From Epiperipatus broadwayi (Eukaryota; Onychophora; Udeonychophora; Euonychophora; Peripatidae), in contig JAQFVV010012536.1 in the NCBI GenBank assembly GCA_028023455.1, forward strand, positions 2,874,001 to 2,938,000: DNA of 64,000 bases. Reading direction: 5' to 3'. Both the position numbers and the translations under genes were made by a program. Below the pieces are notes generated by a model. That model did not search any database and had not been told where the DNA came from. It was given only the letters and a program-made list of their open reading frames with translations. Position 1 is the first letter of the stretch, and each line of letters opens with the position of its first letter. Below are positions 1-9,777 of this stretch, piece by piece.

Positions 1-175
1 TCGTTTTCTCTTTTCTAATCAGTTTGTGTTCTTGCAAGCACTTTTCAATGGGATGACTGGTCTCACCAATATATATTCTTTCACATTCACATGGTAGTTC
101 ATAGATGCAGTTTTTTCTTTTCATCATTTCAAGTTTAGGCTTTATAGATATTAAAATTCCTCAAAGGATGGTATG
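1..175 (-). pseudogene. Penelope-like element fragment (GIY-YIG endonuclease end)
   Basis: Read on the minus strand, about 1-112 encodes a Penelope-type GIY-YIG endonuclease start: a Cys-x-Cys turn, then RIYIGETSHPIE and an EHKLI segment. The piece to about 175 aligns by eye with the linker just upstream of the same domain in the fragment at 42300-43060. It is cut by the window edge on the left and by a SINE on the right. No long open frame remains. In full elements this domain follows the reverse transcriptase and nicks target DNA. Confidence 0.7.
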
Positions 176-480
176 GTTTTGTTGGTTAGAGAATTACTTT
201 AAAATTCAAAACTCAAGAATCTAAGAACCCAGGTTTGAATCTCATGCTAGTACTGTCACTGGTCAGGCCAACAACACCTGAAGAAGAGGGGAGACTAATA
301 CCTCACAGAATGTGCATATAGTAACATGTTTGATATGCTATTACTAAAAATTGAATGTATTTGGAATATTTAAATAAGGTTAAATTTTTCTAAAGACTTA
401 ATACATATATTAGATGATGAAAATAGTCCAATATAAAAATACAAACAGAGATTATAACTCAAAGCATTTAATAAATAAAT
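165..480 (+). repeat. tRNA-derived SINE, family Y (copy 1)
   Basis: The head looks like a degenerate tRNA: an A-box-like stretch at about 171-190 (ttgttggttaga) and a B-box-like ggtttgaatct at 232-242. A body follows (ggtcaggcc, then cctgaagaagagggg), then a tail at about 310-470. Body and tail recur at 42050-42295 and 63605-63815 on the minus strand, and the tail at 51215-51390. No coding potential was seen. Confidence 0.6.
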
Positions 481-738
481 AAGTGAATAAGGGAGACAAT
501 AATATTTTAGGTACTTGATTAAATATATGTTTACTACATCTACTTTATGCAAAGTTTTACAATTGATAACTGTACATTTTGTTACTAATGAAAATAAAAT
601 CTTTATTTTTTTTTTAATATTAAAAAATAAATTTAAGCTGTAATTTTAGATTTAATACCATCATCAATTAATATTTTAAAATGACATTTTAAATAAAAAT
701 ATAATAACAATTAATTATATACTTTAAATAAATCTTAC

Positions 739-817
739 CCATACAGCCTGCTGCCTCCTTGACAACTTTAAGAATTTCATTTAAAGATTTACCATCTTCT
801 GCCATAGCACCTGCAAT
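739..817 (-). CDS. TKFC: Dihydroxyacetone kinase / triokinase, exon 4 (kinase domain)
   Basis: This 79-nt exon encodes IAGAMAEDGKSLNEILKVVK, then EAAGCM plus one base of a Gly codon. It matches the DhaK stretch after the TAGRRG-TxxIHK segment, where family members read HK-(V/I)AGA-AE. The acceptor is AG at 818-819 after a short A-rich run; the donor is GTAAGA from 738 leftwards. Phase 0 at the start matches the end of exon 3, and it ends in phase 1. The next exon should open with GT and encode a 'LGVSL'-like segment; none is seen in 1-738, so the gene continues beyond the window. The covalent-substrate histidine of the family lies further downstream and is not visible. Confidence 0.85.
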
Positions 818-859
818 CTTTTTTCATTAGACATAAACAATATCAAATATTAAAGCATC

Positions 860-1120
860 AAACATCACTTGATTACCATTCTTTATACTTACACAAGCTG
901 TTTTTCATAGAGGCAAAACTCTCCATACAGTAGTAGATGTAAGTGCAGTGCTCTCAGATTCAGGGCTCCTCACTGATGAAAGCCACAAACTAGAAACTAG
1001 TCTGGAGATATTGAATGAATAGGTACTAGATACAGATTTTATGCACAAACCTTCATGCATCCATAGATTACTCTGGCTTGTATTGAGTGGCACTACTATA
1101 TGGAGAGTTTTGCCTCTGTG
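860..1120 (+). repeat. Family X foldback repeat with degenerate hammerhead core
   Basis: Terminal inverted repeats are visible: aggcaaaactctccatacag at 911-930 and its complement at about 1093-1115. Between them lies the family-X core. On the plus strand at 966-1010 it reads CTCCTCA, CTGATGA, a short hairpin, GAAA, CTAGTC, TGGAGA, which is a hammerhead layout with one mismatch in stem I. Related copies: 31840-32785, 43370-43765, 47985-48650, 51870-52065, 52515-52855, 63085-63305. Confidence 0.7.
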
Positions 1121-1129
1121 AATATCAAA

Positions 1130-1640
1130 TATTATTTTAGCAATTCGTAATTGAAATATAAAGTCAAAGTTAGCTATAATTAACATTTAATTATACGTTT
1201 AATATAGGCATAGTAAATTTTATAAGTTTAGCTCATTTTATTACACTATGATAGTTCTGTGTGGTTTGATGCAGATTCAGACTTTTATTCACTTCTGTAA
1301 TACTAAGTCTTTTTAAGATGACCTTAATAATATCCTGGTAAGTTGTTTTTGCCTCCCTGGATAAATCTATATTTATAATTTACCATCAAGATTTATGGTA
1401 TTATGAGGCTGATTTTCCTCAGTTTAATATATTTTGTTACTGACATAAGCAATGCTGTGGGAATGTATTTACCTAAATTTTATAATTTGGTCATTCCACA
1501 CTCTTCAAGCTTTACTTATCATATTGCTCAGAGTTTCATCAAAGCTATAAACTTTTATATCCTATTTTTCTTTTATTATGTAGATATTAGTACTACCACA
1601 AAAGAAATTCTGAAAATAGCCTATACAAAATCTGCACTCT
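1130..1640. other. No recognisable gene
   Basis: AT-rich DNA. The plus-strand frame 1403-1711 is hydrophobic and matches nothing I recognise. Minus-strand frames are stop-rich, although scattered stretches could be a decayed continuation of the coiled-coil coding fragment at 1642-2130. Confidence 0.4.
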
Positions 1641-1641
1641 G

Positions 1642-2130
1642 TTATTTCTTGTATGTCACAAACTTTCTTTTTACACACAAAAGTTCTCTATTCCTTTCTA
1701 AGTTGGTCTGAAATTGGTTTTCATACTCCAGGTATAGATAGTATTTATCTTGTTTTTCTTCTATAATTTTCATACTCTGTTTTTCATATAAAACTTCTTT
1801 CTGTTTATTTACATGTTCATTTTCTACTTTTCCTTCCTCTATACTATCTTTTATAACTAGTTCACTTTTTATGACTTCTATACTATCACTTTTATAATCT
1901 TCTTCGATATCATTAACATTGTGTTTGATTATCTTTATCTCCTGCTCTACTTCTTCAATATTTTTACTTAACTTTTTATCTAATGTTTCTACTGCATTCT
2001 ACATTTTATCTGCCCTATCCACTTATTTCTGAATCATTTCTTTCATTTCTTGTTAACTTTGATTATCCTTTCTTTCATTTTTTGTTGACTTTGTATTATT
2101 GCCTGCTGGATTTCTTTCATTTCATGCTGA
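1642..2130 (-). pseudogene. Coiled-coil, Glu/Lys-rich coding fragment, distal part (gag-like?)
   Basis: On the minus strand this encodes a charged, heptad-like protein beginning QHEMKEIQQAIIQSQQKMKE. It passes through KLSKNIEEVEQEIKIIKHNV and stops at 1642-1644. There are a few internal stops and frame breaks. It looks like the distal part of an ORF whose first 45 or so codons are at 7870-8000; the ATT arrays and two retrotransposons between them interrupt it. Gag proteins of some LTR retrotransposons have this composition, but no zinc knuckle or other diagnostic motif is visible, so the identity is only a suggestion. Confidence 0.45.

Positions 2131-4099
<1,969 letters not shown>

Positions 4100-4166
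<67 letters not shown>
4100..4166 (+). repeat. (ATT)n microsatellite, about 22 units
   Basis: A perfect ATT/TAT repeat between the ATTGA tail of copy 1 and the 5'-truncated start of copy 2. It is probably a remnant of the same array as 2143-2704. Confidence 0.95.
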
Positions 4167-4522
4167 CTTTATCTTCTAGTAAAAATGACTTTTCAAGAAC
4201 TAAAAATATTAATATATCTGATAGATTTAATAAATCTAATTTTGCTAATGTTTATTCTAATATTAATATAACTTATAATAGATATTTTCTTTCTAATATG
4301 CCAGTAGATCTCAGTTCAAAAGATATTACAGTATTTCTTGAAAATAATTTACAAACTAGTATTGTTTGTCATAAAGTTAATATGAATAATTCTAAGTCTT
4401 CTTGTTTTTATATTTCTGTTTCTGCACATAAACATAATGATATAATATCCCCTAATTTATGGCCTTGCGGTGCTTCTATTTCTTTTTTTTATGGATCTCT
4501 GGCCAGTTCTCTAAGGTTTTAA
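4167..4522 (+). pseudogene. Copy 2 ORF1, C-terminal fragment
   Basis: The frame is open from the repeat junction to the stop at 4520-4522. The segment DLSSKDITVFLENNLQTSI through NLWPCGASISFFYGSL parallels the C-terminal domain of copy 3 ORF1 (DTSVEDVAAHLKNVL to GNVWPLSAVILPFYG). This is probably an RNA-binding domain. The N-terminal part, including any PHD finger, was lost by 5' truncation. Confidence 0.8.
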
Positions 4523-4637
4523 GAGAATTTATTTTGTTTTACTATCTATTTTATTTTTGTTTTTATTTTTTTCTTTATCTCTTTCTTTTTCTCTTTTTGT
4601 TTTTATTTGTGTTGTTTCCATTATCTTTGTGGGTAAC

Positions 4638-7388
4638 ATGGTAGGCCTTTCTTGTTTTTACATGAATGTCAGAGGTATGAGGACTAAATGTGTTCAAATT
4701 AAACAATTTTTTGAAACAGAACATTTTGATCTTATTTTACTTACAGAAACTTGGTTAAATCAACAATTTCCTGATTGTTCTTTTCTTGATGATAGATTCA
4801 GTATTTTGCGAACTGACAGATCTATGGATAATATTTCTCGAGGTGGTGGTACTCTGATTGCTCTTCATAAAGATGTTTTTTATAAAGAACTTTATTTTTC
4901 TTCTTCTTTTTGTGAATCTACATGGTGTGAAATTACTTTAAATCACAATTTTAAATTTATTTTAGGTAATGTTTACCTCAAACCCACTTTGTCATTGTTG
5001 GAGTTTGATTATTTTTTGACATCTCTTGAAGATTTTCTGATTGGCTATGATAATATTATTATTACTGGTGATTTAAATATTCCGGATTTATATCAGGGTA
5101 GAATTGCTACACACTTTTCTGTTTTGTCTTCTAAGGCTTCTAGAATGTTAAAGTTCTGTAAATTTTTAGGACTTAAGCAATATAACCCATTTGTTAATTC
5201 CTATCATCGTACTTTGGATTATATTTTATGTAATTCAACAGTAGTTAGTAATTTTCAAGTTGTTTCTGTTAATTTTCCTATTGATGCTCATCATCCACCT
5301 TTTGAGTTTTATATTAACGTTTGTCACTCAAAGATTAATTTTTCTAATATTTCAAGAAAGGATTATGGGAAGGGTAATTATATTGATTTTTGTAGTAACT
5401 TTTCTAAGGTTAATTGGAATTTTTTGTATTCTTTTAATGATGTAAATCATTGCTTGGATGGGTTTTTAAAGATTCTTAATAGTTTTATTGATTTGTATAT
5501 TCCCAATAAGCGGCCTTTTTATAAGGGTTTTCCTCCTTGGTTTTCATGCGATCTTATTAAAATTATTAAAAGGAAGTCTTATCATCATAGACTTTATTTT
5601 AAAACACAGAATATCTTTTTTTATAATAATTTTGTTAATTTCAGAAGATTGGTGAAGCATGTTTATAAAAGAGATTTGCAGAATTATATTAGAAAAATTG
5701 AGGTTAATATTTCTTCTAACCCTAAAGAATTTTGGGATTTCATTAATAAGTCTGGTTTGGGTAAGAAAAGGGTTCAAGCTACTCATGGTTTCACTTTAAG
5801 TGCAAATGACTTTTCAAAACATTTTGCTGATGTATATTCATCACATGATACAATATCTTCAAATATTGCATTATTTTGTAATTCTTCAACTGTTCATTGT
5901 ATGATTGACCATATTTCTAAGGATGATGTTGTTATGGCTATTAAGCGACTTAAAATTCATTCTAGTTTGGGAAATGATAATATTCCTTCATTTATTTACA
6001 AAGGGCTAGCTGAATTTATTGCAGTACCTCTTGCATTTATTTTTAATTTATCACTTAACTCTTGTGTTTTTCCTAATGTGCTTAAGTGTGCCAAAATGGT
6101 CCCAATTTTTAAGAATGGATCATGTGATTGTATTAATAACTATAGACCTATTTCTGTTTTACATACTATTGCTAGAATTTTTGAGAGGTGTGTTTATAAT
6201 AAAATTATTTTAGATGTTAGTAAACTCATTTCTTCTTCACAGCATGGTTTTATACCTAATAGATCTGTAGAAACTAATTTGTTAACAATTTATGATCATA
6301 TAGCTCATGCAATTGAGGACCAGCAGAGACTTGATGTTGTTTATTTTGATTTATCAAAAGCTTTTGATAAAGTAGACCACAGTATTCTTCTTCACAAATT
6401 ATATCAAATGGGTTTTTCTACTAAGCTTGTTTATTGGTTTCAATCCTTTCTTCATGGTCGTACTGCATATATTAAATTTAATAATACTATTTCATCTAAT
6501 TTTAAATGTAATTTGGGAGTTCCTCAGGGTAGTATTTTAGCACCTATGCTTTTTAACATTTATATGAATGACCTTAAGGATTGCTTAAAATCTTCTTATC
6601 TTTTGTGCTATGCAGATGACTGTAAAATCTTTAGAAGAATCACATCTGTGTTTGATTGCACTCTTCTTCAAAAGGATATAGATAATTTTAGTGCTTGGTG
6701 TGATCTAAATAATATGATTGTTAATTTCAGTAAATGTTCCTTAGTCTCGTATTCTAAAAAATCTGAAGTTTTGCATTTTTCTTATTTTATTAATTGTCAC
6801 AAAATTATTTCTGTTGAATCCCAAAAAGATTTGGGAGTTATATTTTCTAGTAATGGATCCTTTCTTCCTCATTTGGAAATGATTATTGGTAAGGCTTTAA
6901 AAATTATAGGTACTATTCTAAGGTTTGGTTATCATTTCAGTGGTGATACAAAATTTAAATTATTTTTATCATTGGTTCTTCCCATCATTGAATATTGTTC
7001 AGTCATTTGGAATCCTAGCTCTAAACAGGGATGTAATTTATTACAATCAGTGTCTAATAAGTTTTCTAAATATGTTTCTTTGGGAAATAAAACTGTTGTT
7101 CATCTTTCTTCTAGAAGACAATATAGAGATCTTAAATATCTTTATAAACTTGTTAATAAAATAGTTCTTTTATCTAACACAATTTCTACTGTTATAATTA
7201 GATCTCATGTGCATGATACTCGGTCTGCTTCTGTTTGTTACATTAAAACTTGTCATTCCAATGTTCTTAGATTTTCTCCTTTGTTTAGGCTACCATCTTT
7301 ATATAATCAGATTTGTAGCAATATTAATTACTTCAATTTAGATTATAATCAATTTTGTAATGTTATTAAATTTAAATGTCAGATTTGA
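4638..7388 (+). CDS. Intact non-LTR retrotransposon ORF2: endonuclease + reverse transcriptase
   Basis: A complete frame of 916 residues from the ATG at 4638; the open frame extends upstream to 4557 but that part is low-complexity. Residues 1-225 are an AP-type endonuclease (MNVRGMRTK, LTETWL, GDLNIPD, RTLDYIL, DAHHPPF). About 430-700 is the reverse transcriptase (YRPISVLHTIARIFERC, QHGFIPNRSVETNL, YFDLSKAFDKVDH, GVPQGSILAPMLFN, YADD at 6609-6620, residues 658-661). The C-terminal region is open to the stop. No stop or frameshift was found, so the protein could be functional although the element lacks most of ORF1. It lies antisense to the TKFC gene in its intron 3. Confidence 0.93.
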   Translation: MVGLSCFYMNVRGMRTKCVQIKQFFETEHFDLILLTETWLNQQFPDCSFLDDRFSILRTDRSMDNISRGGGTLIALHKDVFYKELYFSSSFCESTWCEITLNHNFKFILGNVYLKPTLSLLEFDYFLTSLEDFLIGYDNIIITGDLNIPDLYQGRIATHFSVLSSKASRMLKFCKFLGLKQYNPFVNSYHRTLDYILCNSTVVSNFQVVSVNFPIDAHHPPFEFYINVCHSKINFSNISRKDYGKGNYIDFCSNFSKVNWNFLYSFNDVNHCLDGFLKILNSFIDLYIPNKRPFYKGFPPWFSCDLIKIIKRKSYHHRLYFKTQNIFFYNNFVNFRRLVKHVYKRDLQNYIRKIEVNISSNPKEFWDFINKSGLGKKRVQATHGFTLSANDFSKHFADVYSSHDTISSNIALFCNSSTVHCMIDHISKDDVVMAIKRLKIHSSLGNDNIPSFIYKGLAEFIAVPLAFIFNLSLNSCVFPNVLKCAKMVPIFKNGSCDCINNYRPISVLHTIARIFERCVYNKIILDVSKLISSSQHGFIPNRSVETNLLTIYDHIAHAIEDQQRLDVVYFDLSKAFDKVDHSILLHKLYQMGFSTKLVYWFQSFLHGRTAYIKFNNTISSNFKCNLGVPQGSILAPMLFNIYMNDLKDCLKSSYLLCYADDCKIFRRITSVFDCTLLQKDIDNFSAWCDLNNMIVNFSKCSLVSYSKKSEVLHFSYFINCHKIISVESQKDLGVIFSSNGSFLPHLEMIIGKALKIIGTILRFGYHFSGDTKFKLFLSLVLPIIEYCSVIWNPSSKQGCNLLQSVSNKFSKYVSLGNKTVVHLSSRRQYRDLKYLYKLVNKIVLLSNTISTVIIRSHVHDTRSASVCYIKTCHSNVLRFSPLFRLPSLYNQICSNINYFNLDYNQFCNVIKFKCQI

Positions 7389-7700
7389 TTGGTTTAACTT
7401 GATTTTGTTTATATATATATTAAATTGTTTTTTTTTTTTATTTTTATTTTGTTATGTGCTTTATATTTATCCCTTTTATTTATTTGTTAATATTAATGTC
7501 TTAATAATAATTGTTTATATGCTGATATTTAATTTTACTTTAGATTTTTAAATGTGTTAATTATCTTTTATTGAAATATGGCACATAATTATATTAATAA
7601 TTTGTCATTTAAACTCATTTATGTATTTATATATTTGTTATGGTGCAATACTGTAATTGGCTTTATGCTGTAGTTTTGTACAGTAAATAAATGAATTGAA

Positions 7701-7705
7701 TAATA

Positions 7706-7759
<54 letters not shown>

Positions 7760-7785
7760 ATAATTATAATTATAATTATTATTAT

Positions 7786-7818
<33 letters not shown>

Positions 7819-7827
7819 TATTATTAT

Positions 7828-7870
<43 letters not shown>
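7701..7870. repeat. Inverted ATT/AAT microsatellite
   Basis: The array begins as ATT repeats, passes through mixed TAATTATAATTATAATT, then continues as AAT repeats with one more switch near 7817-7830. ATT and AAT on one strand are reverse complements, so the tract can fold into a long hairpin. It follows the 3' end of copy 2. Confidence 0.93.
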
Positions 7871-8000
7871 TTCATCAGCATTTGTACTTCTGTGGACTTA
7901 TCTATTCTTTCGATGTCTTGAGGATTTTTGAAAATAATGAACTATCCTCCTGGGTAACCACCTCAGGTATGAAATTGTGATTTTGATATTCCATTTCCAT
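7870..8000 (-). pseudogene. Coiled-coil coding fragment, proximal part with start codon
   Basis: A minus-strand frame starts with ATG at 8000 (MEMEYQNHNFIPEVVTQEDS). After one frame change it reads DIERIDKSTEVQMLMN up to the microsatellite. It continues in frame and in character with 1642-2130: at the junction the codons for M-L-M-N meet those for Q-H-E-M if the 5.7-kb insertion is ignored. Possibly the start of an LTR-element gag; no diagnostic motif is seen. Confidence 0.45.
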
Positions 8001-8350
8001 CTTAGACAATACAAGAAAATAATAAAAATTAAATTCAAAATTCTGCTTTCAACACTAATTCTTGATTTATACTTATTTATCTTTGATTATCTACTTCATT
8101 CCACCATGTTTATATGAATGACACACTGGTTCCACACCAACTTCCTTCATTTGCCATCCATGTTATGCCCTTTTGTGATATTGCCTACTTTTAAAGTATC
8201 TGTAGTGTCGAATTAAAAACAAAAATGGTCTTGTGTGTATATATTAGGGGATGTTACATATATATGTCTACTTTGATTTATTTATATACTGACAATATTA
8301 AATTTCACTATTAAATAAAATAATTCTTATTATGCATTGGGTGATATGCT

Positions 8351-8851
8351 ATGGGAGGTACACCATGTGCTCTTTGCAGTGATCTTATATTTGGAAAACA
8401 GCCAAGAATTAAATGTTTTAAATGCAATAATAAGTTTCATAAAACATGTTTGAAATCTAATGGAATAATATTGCATAAAAATGAAATAGAAATTGAGTCC
8501 TATATTTGTGATAAATGTAATCATTCAAATAGTAATAACGTAATGGAAGTCAATGAAAACAAAATGGAGATTATTGTATCAGATATAAATGATTCGCAAG
8601 ACTTGGATATTTTTGGTCAAAATTTATTAGGAAATGAAGGTAATGACATTTCTAAATTAATAGAAATTAATGCTATATCTAATCGTGATTTTGATAAAGG
8701 AGAAAAAAATCTATCTAAAATGGATAATAATTGTTTATCTTGTGAAAAATCTACGTTTTTATTGAATAGAATTTTAAATATTGTTACAGATTTATCAAGT
8801 GAAATTAAATTATTGAAAGAAGAAAATATTACGATAAAAAAATGTTATTAA
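8351..8851 (+). CDS. Copy 3 ORF1, N-terminal part: PHD-type zinc finger
   Basis: 166 codons. Residues 5-55 form a Cys4-His-Cys3 PHD-like finger: CALC, CFKC, the pair H-x2-C in NKFHKTC, and CDKC at the end. A Glu/Asn-rich region follows, then a helical leucine-bearing stretch (LSSEIKLLKEE). PHD fingers are known in ORF1 proteins of CR1-like and related non-LTR elements. The frame ends at 8849-8851, overlapping ORF1's second frame, which starts at ATG 8842. The overlap lies in a seven-A run (8836-8842), so the two frames may be one protein joined by slippage or split by an indel. Confidence 0.8.
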   Translation: MGGTPCALCSDLIFGKQPRIKCFKCNNKFHKTCLKSNGIILHKNEIEIESYICDKCNHSNSNNVMEVNENKMEIIVSDINDSQDLDIFGQNLLGNEGNDISKLIEINAISNRDFDKGEKNLSKMDNNCLSCEKSTFLLNRILNIVTDLSSEIKLLKEENITIKKCY

Positions 8852-9771
8852 ATGCATCTGTTAATAATTTGGATATAAATAAAAATAATGATTATAGAAG
8901 CATAGACAGAAATTCTGTTGTTTTTAATAAAAAAGAAAGTCAACTTATTTTAAAGCATAAAGAAAAGCAAACGCCTGAACTTATTGTTTCTGATTTAAAT
9001 TTCCCTCCACTTTCTACTATAAATAGAAGTGAAGGAGTTGATCAATTAAAAAAGGAGGCAGTTTTTAGTGTCACTGATAGATCAAGTTCTAAATTTAATG
9101 AACAGCAGAATAAAGCAATTAAAGTGAAGGTTGGTCAGTCAGATATGAAAACAAATGTAACGTCAGATGAATCGTCTGGGATTTCTAATCAAGATAGCAC
9201 CTCTAAAAACTCATATGCCTTTTATTTGAAAGATTGTGCAGATAAAGAAAATGATGGTTTTAAAACTATATTTTATCGTAAAAATAAGAATAAAAATATT
9301 AAAAATTCAAGTTCTTCACCTATTATAGGAAATCAGGTTAATCATGTTTTAAAAGCTATTAAGACAAGAAAGAAATTTAAAAAAAATTTTCTAACTAGAA
9401 TGGATAATGACACCTCTGTTGAAGATGTGGCTGCTCATTTGAAAAATGTTTTAGATATAAATAGTGTGTGTTATAAACTGAATACAAAATCTAAAAAATA
9501 TTCTTCATTTTATTTATCTATAGAGGAATCTGAATCTGATAAAGTTTTGGTTGGTAACGTTTGGCCTTTGTCAGCAGTCATATTGCCCTTCTATGGAGAT
9601 TTAAAATATTTAAGAAATTTTAATGTTGATAGTACACAGGATAATGCTATATTAAATATTAATAAGATTATTAAAGAAAAGACAGAAGATATTATATTGA
9701 CTGATAATGTTGATGAAATTAGCACTATAGTGCAAGATATAAATTTGCAAAATAATCTGTGTAATAAATAG
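8842..9771 (+). CDS. Copy 3 ORF1, C-terminal part
   Basis: 309 codons in the -1 frame relative to the PHD part. The middle is lysine/asparagine-rich and probably disordered. About residues 186-265 form the domain shared with copy 2 (MDNDTSVEDVAAHLKNVL, SSFYLSIEE, NVWPLSAVILPFYG), which looks like a compact RNA-binding fold. The stop at 9769-9771 is 6 nt before the ORF2 start at 9778, an arrangement that suggests re-initiation for ORF2. Confidence 0.75.
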   Translation: MLLNASVNNLDINKNNDYRSIDRNSVVFNKKESQLILKHKEKQTPELIVSDLNFPPLSTINRSEGVDQLKKEAVFSVTDRSSSKFNEQQNKAIKVKVGQSDMKTNVTSDESSGISNQDSTSKNSYAFYLKDCADKENDGFKTIFYRKNKNKNIKNSSSSPIIGNQVNHVLKAIKTRKKFKKNFLTRMDNDTSVEDVAAHLKNVLDINSVCYKLNTKSKKYSSFYLSIEESESDKVLVGNVWPLSAVILPFYGDLKYLRNFNVDSTQDNAILNINKIIKEKTEDIILTDNVDEISTIVQDINLQNNLCNK

Positions 9772-9777
9772 CAATTC

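Larger units (their letters stand above)
4167..7700 (+). mobile_element. Non-LTR retrotransposon copy 2 (a second, related family)
   Basis: Starts abruptly after the ATT repeat inside ORF1, then carries the ORF1 end (to 4522), an intact ORF2 (4638-7388) and about 310 nt of 3' UTR ending ...cagtaaataaatgaattgaa. The protein is clearly diverged from copies 1 and 3, so it is a different family of the same lineage. RT and endonuclease motifs place it in the Jockey/CR1-like group of AP-endonuclease non-LTR elements; I cannot assign the exact clade. ATT repeats flank both ends. Confidence 0.9.
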
